From positions 1-64,000 of the forward strand of contig NZ_QGHL01000007.1 of NCBI RefSeq assembly GCF_003171715.1: a DNA stretch of 64,000 nt, written 5' to 3'. Below are positions 45,080-53,388 of the stretch, piece after piece (position 1 is the stretch's first letter; every line of letters begins with the position of its first letter). Origin of the DNA: Novosphingobium meiothermophilum. Its GTDB lineage: Bacteria; Pseudomonadota; Alphaproteobacteria; Sphingomonadales; Sphingomonadaceae. Both the position numbers and the translations under genes were made by a program. The notes beneath the pieces are model-generated. The model had not been told where the DNA came from. It saw only the letters and a program-made list of their open reading frames with translations, and did not search any database.

Positions 45080-45520
45080 ATGACGCTGACCAATTCCCTT
45101 GAAAGCCGTCTGGGCTATCAGCTTCGCCGGGCGTCGGCGGTCATGATGGCTGATTTGGCGCGTGAACTGTCCGATCTCGACATGCGCCCCGCCGAAGTGA
45201 CCACGTTGCTGGTCATCGCTGAAAATCCCGATTGCTCACAGACAGAGGTGGGGCAGGCACTGGCTATCAAGCGTGCCAACATGGTGCCGATCATCTCGCG
45301 CCTGATGGAGCGCGGACTGGTCGATCGTCGCCGCCTTGATGGGCGCAGCCACGCGCTGACCCTGACCTCGGCAGGTCAGGCAATCGCCAAGGAAGCGCTG
45401 GCACGGATAGACCGCCACGAGGCCCGTTTCACCGAACTGCTGGGCGAGGCCGATGCCGATGTCATGTTCAGGTGCCTTCCCGTGATCCGCGCCGCGCGCG
45501 ACATCGATACCGAGGGCTGA
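45080..45520 (+). CDS. MarR-family transcriptional regulator
   Basis: The 146-residue product has the winged helix of MarR proteins: LGYQLRRASAVMMADLAREL, PAEVTTLLVIAENPDCSQTE, VGQALAIKRANMVPIISRLM, then the wing RGLVDRRRLDGRSHALTLT. It probably binds DNA as a dimer and responds to small aromatic ligands. The start at ATG 45080 is chosen because family similarity begins there; the frame stays open further up through the terminator. Its target is unknown. It converges with the dioxygenase gene, 12 bases apart. Confidence 0.9.
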   Translation: MTLTNSLESRLGYQLRRASAVMMADLARELSDLDMRPAEVTTLLVIAENPDCSQTEVGQALAIKRANMVPIISRLMERGLVDRRRLDGRSHALTLTSAGQAIAKEALARIDRHEARFTELLGEADADVMFRCLPVIRAARDIDTEG

Positions 45521-45532
45521 GCGCGCTGCGGT

Positions 45533-46180
45533 TCAGCCCCAGGGGCGTTCGCGATACCACTTGGTAATCACGTATTTCAGACCCTTGCGCACTTTCATCG
45601 CGTGATGGAGCGTTGCCGGGTTGCAGCTGCCATCGGTCCGGCGGTTGTTCCAGCAGACCAGCTTGCCGGTTTCGGGCTGGATGGTCTTGTCGATCACCTT
45701 GAAGCGCGTTGCCCCGCCCGCTTCCACCGTGTTGAGATAGACCATGAAGGTCCATGTCCGCTGACCGGCCTCGTTGCAGAAGCGCGCAAAGTCGGCGCCG
45801 CTCGGTTCGAAATAGTCGGTGTGGGCCTTGAACTCCTGTCCGGGTTCATAGCGCTGGCCCTGTATCGGCTCGCCAAACCGGCGGTCTATGCCTGAGAGCG
45901 CGGACAGGCGCTCATCCAGCGCAATCACATCCGGCTCCAGCATCGGCAGGTCGCAGGTTTCGCTGGTGCGGAACCGGTTGTCGCCATTCGGATCGGCAAG
46001 GGTGGAGGGTCGCCGGTCCTGTTCGATCCGCGCGATCAGAGCAGCGCATTGCGCCTCATCCAGAAAATCGCGCAGGATGAACATTTCCAGCCGCGGCGTG
46101 GGCACACGCATCATGCCGGGAACGGCCGCCAGCCTCCGGCTGCAAAGCTGCGCTGCCTGATCGAAAAGGGGCAAGTTCAT
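45533..46180 (-). CDS. prolyl 4-hydroxylase-like 2-oxoglutarate/Fe(II) dioxygenase
   Basis: The 215-residue product has the double-stranded beta-helix of 2OG-Fe(II) enzymes. The iron ligands are His and Asp of HTDYFEP near residue 121 and the distal His of LHHAMKVRKGLKYVITKWYR near residue 193. The same segment holds the Lys that binds 2-oxoglutarate. FMVYLNTVEAGGATRF is typical of the P4H alpha family. The substrate is unknown; bacterial members modify proline in proteins or small molecules. Transcribed opposite to gspH, with 84 bases between the starts. Confidence 0.92.
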   Translation of the reverse strand: MNLPLFDQAAQLCSRRLAAVPGMMRVPTPRLEMFILRDFLDEAQCAALIARIEQDRRPSTLADPNGDNRFRTSETCDLPMLEPDVIALDERLSALSGIDRRFGEPIQGQRYEPGQEFKAHTDYFEPSGADFARFCNEAGQRTWTFMVYLNTVEAGGATRFKVIDKTIQPETGKLVCWNNRRTDGSCNPATLHHAMKVRKGLKYVITKWYRERPWG

Positions 46181-46264
46181 GGGCAGGCTCTATCCTGTCG
46201 GGATACCGTGCCGCAACTTGAACCGTGCGCCCCGTTGGTCGTAAAACCGTCACGTTTCTGCCGC

Positions 46265-46735
46265 ATGGGAAGGGCCGTGGCCGCACCAGCATTTCATCCT
46301 CCCGCGCGCAATGGCTTCTCGCTGGTAGAGGTTCTGGTCGTGCTCATGGTCATGGGCCTTCTGGCGAGCGTAGTGGTCCTTTCGCTGCCCGGAGACGAGC
46401 GCGCCTTGCGCGACGAGGCGGAGCGCTTTGCCGCGCGCACGCTTGCCGCACGCGACATGGCGATTACCGGATCGCAGCCGGTGGCGCTGGTGGTGAGCGA
46501 TAGCGGCTATTACTTCGAACGGCGCAGCGATCAGCAGTGGCAACCGCTACCGGGGCGGGGCTTCGATCTGACCGCATGGGCATCGGGCACGCGCGCCACG
46601 GCAGGGCGCCAGCGCGTGATCTTCGATTCGCTGGGGCTGGCCAGCAGCGAGGCGAACGTGCGGCTCGACCGTTCCGGCCATGCGCTTGTCGTGCGCCTGC
46701 GCCGCGATGGCAAGGTGACGCTCGATGCCGGTTGA
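46265..46735 (+). CDS. gspH: type II secretion minor pseudopilin GspH
   Basis: The 156-residue product has a prepilin signal: short basic leader, cleavage G|FSLVEVLVVLMVMGLLAS with Glu at +5. A GspH-like globular domain follows, with RFAARTLAARDMAITGSQPV and TAGRQRVIFDSLGLA. GspH is a minor pseudopilin at or near the tip of the secretion pseudopilus. The start at ATG 46265 puts the leader at 18 residues. gspI overlaps its end by 11 bases. Confidence 0.88.
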   Translation: MGRAVAAPAFHPPARNGFSLVEVLVVLMVMGLLASVVVLSLPGDERALRDEAERFAARTLAARDMAITGSQPVALVVSDSGYYFERRSDQQWQPLPGRGFDLTAWASGTRATAGRQRVIFDSLGLASSEANVRLDRSGHALVVRLRRDGKVTLDAG

Positions 46736-47114
46736 CCGCGGGCCATCGCCGCCGAACGGCTTCACGCTTCTGGAATTGCTTGTAGCGCTGGCGGTCTTTG
46801 CGATTGCCGCGCTCGCCTTGTTGCAGATGGAGGGGGCCAGCATTTCCCGCACGGCCGATCTCGACCAGCGCCTGCTGCGCGAGATTGTGGCGCAGAACAT
46901 GGCGGCCGAAATCCTGACCGATCCGCGCCCGCCCTCGGTCGGTTCGGCAAGCGGCACGATCACCAATGCCGGTCGCCGGTTCCAATGGGCGCGCACGGTT
47001 GCGTTTCGGCCAGATTACGGGGTGTTGGCCATCACCCTTTCCGTGCGCGAGACAACGCCCGGCGCGCAAGGGGCGGCCTTCACCCTCGATTTCACCCGGC
47101 TGCCCGGCGCATGA
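46725..47114 (+). CDS. gspI: type II secretion minor pseudopilin GspI
   Basis: The 129-residue product has the prepilin motif G|FTLLELLVALAVFAIAALA, with Glu at +5, and the GspI core IVAQNMAAEILTDPRPPSVG. GspI is the minor pseudopilin that nucleates the tip complex with GspJ and GspK. It overlaps both neighbours, so the four genes form one operon. Confidence 0.93.
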   Translation: MPVDRGPSPPNGFTLLELLVALAVFAIAALALLQMEGASISRTADLDQRLLREIVAQNMAAEILTDPRPPSVGSASGTITNAGRRFQWARTVAFRPDYGVLAITLSVRETTPGAQGAAFTLDFTRLPGA

Positions 47115-47722
47115 TGGTGCCCCCTGTGCACAAGAGCGTCAGGCCCAACGGGTTCACCCTTGTCGAGATGCTGGTGGCCCTTGCGCTCTTTGCGGTGATT
47201 GCCGTGGGCGCGCTGGGCCTGCTGCGCTTTTCGGTGGATGCCGAACTGGCCAGTCGCACCCGAACCGACAGCATTGCCGCACAGCGTCGCTTCCTGTCGG
47301 TCTGGACCGCCGACCTTGCGCAGGCCGTGCCGCGCCCTTCGCGCGACAGGAGCGGCACGACGCGCCTTGCCTTCGAGGCCAATGCCGATGGCGTCCTGAT
47401 CCGGTTTACCCGAAGCGGTTGGGACAATCTCGACGGGGCGGCGCGTCCATCCTTGCAGAAGGTGGAATACCGCGTGACGCCGACCGCGCTGGTGCGGGCA
47501 GGCTATCCCTATCCCGATGGCGCCGCGCCTGATCCGGGCGCGGAAGTGCTGCCGCTTTCCGGCCCGCCCTCGGTCCGCTTCAGGGCAAAGGATGGCAACT
47601 GGCGCGATGTCTGGGATCCGCAAGTGGCGGCAGAGCTACCCGTTGCGGTTGAACTGCTTCTGCCTCAAAAAGGCGTGCCGCCGCTGCGGATCGTTTCGCT
47701 GGTCGGGGTCAATTACCAGTGA
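47111..47722 (+). CDS. gspJ: type II secretion minor pseudopilin GspJ
   Basis: The 203-residue product has the prepilin motif G|FTLVEMLVALALFAVIAVG and GspJ features (FLSVWTADLAQAVPRPSRDR and LPVAVELLLPQKGVPPLRIV). The start ATGATG at 47111 forms an ATGA overlap with gspI; either ATG is possible. It forms the tip ternary complex with GspI and GspK. Confidence 0.93.
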   Translation: MMVPPVHKSVRPNGFTLVEMLVALALFAVIAVGALGLLRFSVDAELASRTRTDSIAAQRRFLSVWTADLAQAVPRPSRDRSGTTRLAFEANADGVLIRFTRSGWDNLDGAARPSLQKVEYRVTPTALVRAGYPYPDGAAPDPGAEVLPLSGPPSVRFRAKDGNWRDVWDPQVAAELPVAVELLLPQKGVPPLRIVSLVGVNYQ

Positions 47723-48750
47723 GACGGCGACTGCTCTTATCGATGCAAGGCCCGCATAACCCGCACGAGCGTGGTGCCGCGCTGCTGTCGGTCCTGCTCC
47801 TCGTGGCGGTCATGGCGGTGATTGCCGCGGTCATGCTCGACCGGCTCAATCTGGCCACACGCCTTGCGGGCAATGGTCAGGCCATGACGCAGGCGCGCCT
47901 CTATGCCACCAGCGCCGAGACGCTTGCCATGGCGCGGATCAAGGCGCTGGTCGATCAGTCGCAGGAACGCACGGTTGATCGGACCGGCCTGCTTGGACGC
48001 GATTTTCCGCTGCCCATGCCGCGCGGCACGGTTCTGGCGCGGGTGGATGATGCGGGCAACTGTTTCAATCTCAATTCGCTGGTGGAAAGCGATGCGCAAG
48101 GCACGCTGCGTCTGCGTGTTGCCGGGTTGAACCAGTTGCGCGCCCTGATGCAGAGCCTTGCCATAGATCCGGGTGAGGCCACCGTCATCAGCGATGCCAT
48201 GGCCGACTGGATCGATACCGACAATGTGCCCGCGCCGAACGGTGCCGAGGACGAAAGCTATCAGGGCCGCGATGTTCCCTATCGCACCGCTGGCAGGCTG
48301 GTCGGAGATGTCAGCGAAGTTCGGGCCGTGCGCGGCATGACGCCGCAGATATACCAGCGTCTGCGCCCATGGCTCTGCGCGCTGCCCGTGGCGCAGCTTT
48401 CGCCGATCAACATCAATACCCTGCGGCCCGATCAGGCGCCGCTGCTGGCGATGGTGGCGCCTGCCGCCGTGCCGGTGGACCGCGCGCGCGCCCTGATTGC
48501 CAGCCGCCCTGCGCTCGGCTGGGCCAGCGCCGAAGATGCCTTGCGGGCCTTTGGCGGCGCGGGTGCGGGCGCGGGCGAGGGCGGCGGCGGCGTTCCGGCC
48601 TCGCAGTTGCAGGTGCGCAGTCGCTGGTTCCTCGTCGGGCTTGCGGTCACGGTCGATTCGGCGCGGCTTGAGGAGGAAGCGCTGATCGATGTCGGAGTGA
48701 ATCCGCCGCGCGTGGCGTTCCGCGCGTGGGGAGGCCGGGACAGTCGTTGA
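47719..48750 (+). CDS. gspK: type II secretion minor pseudopilin GspK
   Basis: GspK caps the pseudopilus tip. The 343-residue product has a prepilin-like start (ERGAALLSVLLLVAVMAVIA) without the +5 Glu of the others, as is typical of GspK. Two helix-hairpin-helix-like repeats follow (SPININTLRPDQAPLLAMVA). The start is GTG 47719, overlapping the gspJ stop (GTGA). The usual next genes gspL and gspM are not here; a tRNA gene follows instead. Confidence 0.93.
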   Translation: MRRRLLLSMQGPHNPHERGAALLSVLLLVAVMAVIAAVMLDRLNLATRLAGNGQAMTQARLYATSAETLAMARIKALVDQSQERTVDRTGLLGRDFPLPMPRGTVLARVDDAGNCFNLNSLVESDAQGTLRLRVAGLNQLRALMQSLAIDPGEATVISDAMADWIDTDNVPAPNGAEDESYQGRDVPYRTAGRLVGDVSEVRAVRGMTPQIYQRLRPWLCALPVAQLSPININTLRPDQAPLLAMVAPAAVPVDRARALIASRPALGWASAEDALRAFGGAGAGAGEGGGGVPASQLQVRSRWFLVGLAVTVDSARLEEEALIDVGVNPPRVAFRAWGGRDSR

Positions 48751-48869
48751 TGGCGGGCACGCGCTGATTTTGTTGCATGCATGGGCCGGGGCGCAATTTT
48801 TTCGCTTCCCTTTCGCGCGCCTTTCTGCGAAGGGGCCAGCCCGCGCAGCACTGCCTGCGCCGCAATGTG

Positions 48870-48946
48870 GCGACCGTAGCTCAGTTGGTTAGAGCGCCGG
48901 TTTGTGGTACCGGAGGTCGTGGGTTCGAACCCCATCGGTCGCCCCA
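48870..48946 (+). tRNA. tRNA-His (anticodon GUG)
   Basis: The cloverleaf closes well: acceptor GCGACCG / CGGTCGC, D arm with AGTTGGTT, anticodon stem CCGGT/ACCGG around loop TTGTGGT (anticodon GTG), and T arm GGGTTCGAACCCC. Position 73 is C, and the base before the first stem base (48869) is G. That gives the extra G-1:C73 pair that marks tRNA-His. The CCA end is encoded (48944-48946). Confidence 0.98.
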
Positions 48947-49110
48947 TTCGTTTCTTCTTCACCGGAAAATACGCTGGCGCTGGGCTTGTGTCATAGGCTT
49001 TTGGTGTGCCCTGCCGCCATTGCGCTTGCCCCGCTACGCGCCAAGTGGCAGAGCATGGCGCAGACCGGCGGCTGATGCCTGCCGGGAGAAGGACAGTTTG
49101 CTCCGCGCCC

Positions 49111-49839
49111 ATGCACGGTTTTGCCAATCCCGCCCGTTTCCTGCGCCTTGCCCGCTGGATGATGCCGCTCTTTCTGGTTTCCGGCCTGCTGCTCTCGCTG
49201 GGGGCGGTGCTTTACGGGCTGCTTGTGGTTCCCCCTGATCGGCTGATGGGCGATACGGTGCGGATCCTGTTCATTCACGTGCCCGCGGCGTGGCTTGGCA
49301 TGGCAGGATGGTCCACCATCGCCGTTGCCAGTCTGGTCGAACTCGTGTGGCGCCATCCGCTTGCGGCCATTGCCGGGCGGGCGGCGGCAGTTCCCGGTGC
49401 GGCGTTCACCGCCATCTGTCTTGCCACCGGATCGATCTGGGCGCGGCCCACCTGGGGCACATGGTGGGTATGGGATGGCCGTCTGACCAGCTTTCTCGTG
49501 CTGCTGTTCCTCTATTTCGGCTATATCGCGCTTTCCAGCGCGGCCCAGCGCGACATGGCTGGCGGAGGGGGTGGCAGTCGCATCACCGCCATCTTCGGGC
49601 TGGTCGGCGCGGTCAACATTCCGATCATCAACCGTTCGGTGGTGTGGTGGAACAGCCTGCACCAGCCGCCTTCGATCACGGCAGGAAAATCTGCCATCGA
49701 CGCCACCTTCCTGTGGCCGCTGCTGATTGCGGCGCTGGGTTTCAGTCTGGTGTTCGGCGGCGTCGTTCTGGCGCGGATGCGCACCCTCCTGGCCGACATT
49801 CAGGCCGAGGCGCGCCTGCGCCGCAAAGCGATGGCGTGA
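49111..49839 (+). CDS. ccmC: heme exporter/handling protein CcmC
   Basis: CcmC loads heme onto CcmE in the inner membrane during cytochrome c maturation. The 242-residue product has six helices and the WWD heme-handling motif TWGTWWVWDGRLTS near residue 118. Conserved histidines lie on the periplasmic side (HVPAAWLGMAGW and NSLHQPPSIT). The start at ATG 49111 (MHGFANPARF) is chosen over open frame upstream. ccmD follows after 7 bases. ccmA and ccmB, often upstream, are not present. Confidence 0.96.
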   Translation: MHGFANPARFLRLARWMMPLFLVSGLLLSLGAVLYGLLVVPPDRLMGDTVRILFIHVPAAWLGMAGWSTIAVASLVELVWRHPLAAIAGRAAAVPGAAFTAICLATGSIWARPTWGTWWVWDGRLTSFLVLLFLYFGYIALSSAAQRDMAGGGGGSRITAIFGLVGAVNIPIINRSVVWWNSLHQPPSITAGKSAIDATFLWPLLIAALGFSLVFGGVVLARMRTLLADIQAEARLRRKAMA

Positions 49840-49846
49840 CAAACAG

Positions 49847-49987
49847 ATGCGTGAAGGACTTCAGCAGTGGGATTATGTCGTGGCGGCCGTGGCGATCGGT
49901 GTGATCGGCACGCTGCTGCTTGTCGGCTGGACGCTGGCGGCGATGGTCCGGGCCGAGCGTCGCCGCGATAAGGTTCGCAACAGATGA
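49847..49987 (+). CDS. ccmD: heme exporter accessory protein CcmD
   Basis: A 46-residue protein with one membrane helix (VVAAVAIGVIGTLLLVGWTL) and a basic tail (RAERRRDKVRNR), as expected for CcmD. It sits between ccmC and ccmE, overlapping ccmE by 4 bases. CcmD helps release holo-CcmE from CcmC. Confidence 0.92.
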   Translation: MREGLQQWDYVVAAVAIGVIGTLLLVGWTLAAMVRAERRRDKVRNR

Positions 49988-50454
49988 ACAGCACCACATC
50001 CACGGGCGGCATCAAGCCGAAGCACCAGCGTCTTGTTCTTCTGGTCATCGCGCTCGTCGCGCTGATCGGGGCGGGCCTGCTGGCCGCCTATGCCCTGTCC
50101 AATCAGGCGAGCTATTTCTACGTTCCCGCCGATCTGGTGAAAGTCCCGCCTGAGCAGGGGCGCGCCATCCGGCTTGGCGGCATGGTCGAGAAAGGTTCGC
50201 TCAAGACCCGCCCGGACGGCATCACCATCGATTTCGTGGTGGGTGATGGCAAGGCGCGGGTGCCCGTGCGCTATACCGGCATCACGCCCGATCTTTTCGT
50301 AGAAGGGTCCGGTGTGGTTGCCGAAGGACGCATGGAAGGCAATGTCTTCGTGGCCGACAATCTCCTTGCCAAGCACGACGAGAACTACGTGCCGCGCCAG
50401 ATGGGCGACATGAGCGCCGAACAGATCAAGCAAGTGGTGGCTGAAACCAAATGA
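49984..50454 (+). CDS. ccmE: heme chaperone CcmE
   Basis: CcmE carries heme covalently in the periplasm. The 156-residue product has one N-terminal helix (LVLLVIALVALIGAGLLAAY) and an OB fold with RAIRLGGMVEKGSLKT. The heme-binding His lies in LLAKHDENYVP near residue 130, with the nearby Tyr. It is the H-type (His) family. It overlaps ccmF by 4 bases. Confidence 0.97.
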   Translation: MNSTTSTGGIKPKHQRLVLLVIALVALIGAGLLAAYALSNQASYFYVPADLVKVPPEQGRAIRLGGMVEKGSLKTRPDGITIDFVVGDGKARVPVRYTGITPDLFVEGSGVVAEGRMEGNVFVADNLLAKHDENYVPRQMGDMSAEQIKQVVAETK

Positions 50455-52406
50455 TTGCCGAAATCGGCCTTGCCGTCCTGTGGATGGCGGCAGCCCTTGC
50501 CGTGTTGCAGCTTTTCGCCGGATTTTCGGCGCTTCGCCCCGGCGGCAAGGCGCTGGCTGGAGTAGTGCGGCCGCTGGCCGTGATGCAGGGACTGCTCGTT
50601 GCCCTGTCCTTCATGGCGCTGATCGATCTCTTTCTGGAAACCGATCTTTCGGTAAAGCTGGTGGCGGCCAACAGCCATTCGATGAAGCCGTTCATCTTCA
50701 AGCTTGCCGGCACATGGGGCAACCACGAAGGCTCGATGCTGCTGTGGGTCACGATCATGGCGGTATCGGGAGGCGTGGTCGCGCTGGTCGAAAAGCGGTT
50801 GCGCGAGGATACGCTCATCGCGACGCTTGCCGGACAGGCGTTCGTCAGTCTTGGTTTCTATGCCTTCCTGCTCTTGTCCTCAAACCCGTTCGAGCGCCTG
50901 CCCGAACCCGCACCCGAAGGCATGGGGCTGAACCCGCTGCTTCAGGATGTTGGCCTCGCCTTTCATCCGCCCACGCTCTATGTCGGCTATGTCGGCCTGT
51001 CGGTGGCGTTCAGCTTTGCGATCGGCGCGTTGATCACGCGTGATGTCGGCCCGGCCTTTGCGCGCGCCATGCGTCCGTGGGTGCTGGGGGCGTGGATCTT
51101 CCTGACCATCGGTATCACGGCAGGTTCCTACTGGGCCTATTATACGCTTGGCTGGGGCGGTTGGTGGTTCTGGGATCCGGTCGAGAACGCCTCGCTCATG
51201 CCATGGCTTGCCGCAACGGCCCTGCTGCATTCCGCATCCGTGCTGGCCAGCCGCAATGCCCTGCGCGCATGGACGGTGATGCTTGGCGTCATCGCCTTTT
51301 CGATGTCGATGGTCGGCACGTTCCTGGTGCGATCGGGCATTCTGACTTCGGTTCATGCCTTCGCGGTTGATCCCGAACGCGGCTCGTTCATTCTCGCACT
51401 TCTCGCCATCTACATCGGCGGAGCGCTGGTCCTGTTCGGCGTGCGCGCCAATACCGTGACCGAGGGTGAGCGTTTCAGCCTTGTCAGCCGCGAGGCGAGC
51501 CTCGTGTTCAACAACGTGATGCTGTGCGGCATTCTCGCCATCGTCCTGCTGGGCACGCTCTACCCGCTGATGACCGAAGCGTTCGGGGCAAAGGTTTCGG
51601 TCGGCCCGCCCTATTTCAATCCGGTGGGGGCGATCTTTGCGCTGCCCATGATGGTGATGATGGCGGTAGGCCCGCTGCTGCGCTGGCGAAGGGACAACCC
51701 GTCGCGCATTTCCGCCACGGTGGCCGTGCCCGCGCTGGCAAGCGCCCTTGCCTTGCTGGCGGTGGTTCTGCTTGCCCCCGGCATCAATCTCCTGCCGATG
51801 CTCGGCCTTGCGGTGGGGGCGGGGCTTGCACTGGCAAGCTGGTTGCCCCTGCGCGGCCGCAACCTGCGCCGCACGCCCCTTTCGGTATGGGGCATGGTCG
51901 TTGGGCACTTCGGTCTGGCCGTGGCCTTGATCGGGGCCGCCAGCGAAAGCGCTTTTTCAACCGAGCGCCTTGCCGCAATGAACGTGGGCGATAGGCAGAG
52001 CGTTGGTCCGATCACCCTGCGGCTGGAAAGCATCGAACCCGTGGCAGGGCCGAACTGGACCGCGCTTGAAGCCACGATCAGCGCCTCCTACAAGGGCGGT
52101 GCGCCAGTCACGCTTCACCCGCAGGCGCGCACGTTCTCATCGCCGCCTGGTGAACGCACCGAATCCGCGCTGCACACGCGCTGGAACGGGCAACTCTATG
52201 CCGTTCTCGGCAACGAGGGTGATGATGGCCGCTGGCAGATGCGGTTCTGGTGGAAGCCGTTCGTGCCGCTGCTCTGGCTTGGCGGCCTGCTGGTGGCTTT
52301 TGGCGGTCTGCTGGCACTGATCGGCAGGGTGGCGCAGGATGTGAAGCGGCTGCGCGTGAACGACAAGATCGCCTTCCGCAAGGCGCGTCAGGAAGCACTG
52401 AAATGA
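50451..52406 (+). CDS. ccmF: heme lyase subunit CcmF
   Basis: CcmF attaches heme to apocytochrome c. The 651-residue inner-membrane protein has about 15 helices. The WWD motif is YTLGWGGWWFWDPVENASLM near residue 230. Conserved histidines appear (NSHSMKPFIFKLAGTWGNHE near the start, and FHPPTLYVGYVG), as in the family. A periplasmic domain lies near the end. It overlaps ccmE and ccmG by 4 bases each. Confidence 0.97.
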   Translation: MIAEIGLAVLWMAAALAVLQLFAGFSALRPGGKALAGVVRPLAVMQGLLVALSFMALIDLFLETDLSVKLVAANSHSMKPFIFKLAGTWGNHEGSMLLWVTIMAVSGGVVALVEKRLREDTLIATLAGQAFVSLGFYAFLLLSSNPFERLPEPAPEGMGLNPLLQDVGLAFHPPTLYVGYVGLSVAFSFAIGALITRDVGPAFARAMRPWVLGAWIFLTIGITAGSYWAYYTLGWGGWWFWDPVENASLMPWLAATALLHSASVLASRNALRAWTVMLGVIAFSMSMVGTFLVRSGILTSVHAFAVDPERGSFILALLAIYIGGALVLFGVRANTVTEGERFSLVSREASLVFNNVMLCGILAIVLLGTLYPLMTEAFGAKVSVGPPYFNPVGAIFALPMMVMMAVGPLLRWRRDNPSRISATVAVPALASALALLAVVLLAPGINLLPMLGLAVGAGLALASWLPLRGRNLRRTPLSVWGMVVGHFGLAVALIGAASESAFSTERLAAMNVGDRQSVGPITLRLESIEPVAGPNWTALEATISASYKGGAPVTLHPQARTFSSPPGERTESALHTRWNGQLYAVLGNEGDDGRWQMRFWWKPFVPLLWLGGLLVAFGGLLALIGRVAQDVKRLRVNDKIAFRKARQEALK

Positions 52407-52954
52407 CCGCGGAGACTCCCCGGCGCGCCGGCCTTGCCATGTGGCTGCCGCTTGCGCTGTTCGGCGCCTTTCTGGCGCTGGTGATCTGGGGCCTTTATCG
52501 GCCTGCCAATACCGAGGTCGCCAGCGCATTCATCGGCAAGCCGCTGCCGCAGTTTGATCTGCCCGCCGCCACCGATGACCGCCCCGGCTTGTCGAGCGCG
52601 CAGATGCAAACGGGCAAGCCGCGCCTGCTCAATGTCTTTGCAAGCTGGTGTGTGCCCTGCGCGGTCGAGGCACCGCAGCTTGAGGCGCTGCGGCGACATG
52701 GGGTCGAGATTGACGGCGTTGCCATCCGCGACCGCAAGGCCGATCTGGACCGTTTTCTTGCCACTTACGGAAATCCCTTTGCCCGCATCGGCCGCGATGA
52801 CCTGTCCGAAGTGCAGGTCGGCATTGGATCATCGGGCGTGCCCGAAACCTTCGTGATCGACGGCAAGGGCGTGATCCGCTATCAGCACATCGGCGAGATC
52901 CGGGCTGAGGACGTGCCAATGATCCTTGCCAAGCTGAAGGAGGCGCAGTCGTGA
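52403..52954 (+). CDS. ccmG: thiol-disulfide oxidoreductase CcmG/DsbE
   Basis: CcmG keeps apocytochrome cysteines reduced for heme attachment. The 183-residue product has an N-terminal anchor (LAMWLPLALFGAFLALVIWG) and a thioredoxin fold with active site ASWCVPCAVEAPQ near residue 83. The fold closes with GVPETFVIDGKGVIRYQHIG (cis-Pro in VPET). It overlaps ccmF (ATGA) and ccmH (GTGA). Confidence 0.96.
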   Translation: MTAETPRRAGLAMWLPLALFGAFLALVIWGLYRPANTEVASAFIGKPLPQFDLPAATDDRPGLSSAQMQTGKPRLLNVFASWCVPCAVEAPQLEALRRHGVEIDGVAIRDRKADLDRFLATYGNPFARIGRDDLSEVQVGIGSSGVPETFVIDGKGVIRYQHIGEIRAEDVPMILAKLKEAQS

Positions 52955-53388
52955 AGCGCCTGATCCTTGCCATATGGGCGACCCTTTCCGTTCTGCTCGT
53001 GGTTCCTGCGCTGGCGCAGGATCAACTGCCGCCCGCACCGCTCGCCTATCGCCAGCTTGACGATCCCGTGCTTGAAGCCAAGGCCCAGCGCCTGATGGAA
53101 ACGCTGCGCTGTCTCAAGTGCCAGAGCCAGTCGATTGCCGACAGCGATGCCCCGATGGCGGGCGACATGCGACACCAGGTGCGCAGCCGCATTGCCGCAG
53201 GCGAGGATCCCGAGGCAATCCGCGCATGGCTGATCGAACGCTACGGCGATTACGTCAGCTACGCGCCGCAGAACAAGCCGATCATGTGGCCGCTCTTCGC
53301 TGCGCCGCTGGTGATCCTGCTTCTCGCGGCGATCCTGCTGCGCGGCCGGTTTCGCCGCGGTCCTGCCAAGGCGGAGCGCGCCGAATGA
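52951..53388 (+). CDS. ccmH: cytochrome c maturation protein CcmH (CcmL-type)
   Basis: CcmH is a membrane-anchored thioreductase partner of CcmF. The 145-residue product has a signal peptide (LILAIWATLSVLLVVPALA), the active site LRCLKCQSQSIADS near residue 53, a helical bundle, and a C-terminal membrane helix (WPLFAAPLVILLLAAILL). The TPR part found in E. coli CcmH is a separate gene (ccmI) here. The start is GTG 52951. Confidence 0.96.
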   Translation: MKRLILAIWATLSVLLVVPALAQDQLPPAPLAYRQLDDPVLEAKAQRLMETLRCLKCQSQSIADSDAPMAGDMRHQVRSRIAAGEDPEAIRAWLIERYGDYVSYAPQNKPIMWPLFAAPLVILLLAAILLRGRFRRGPAKAERAE

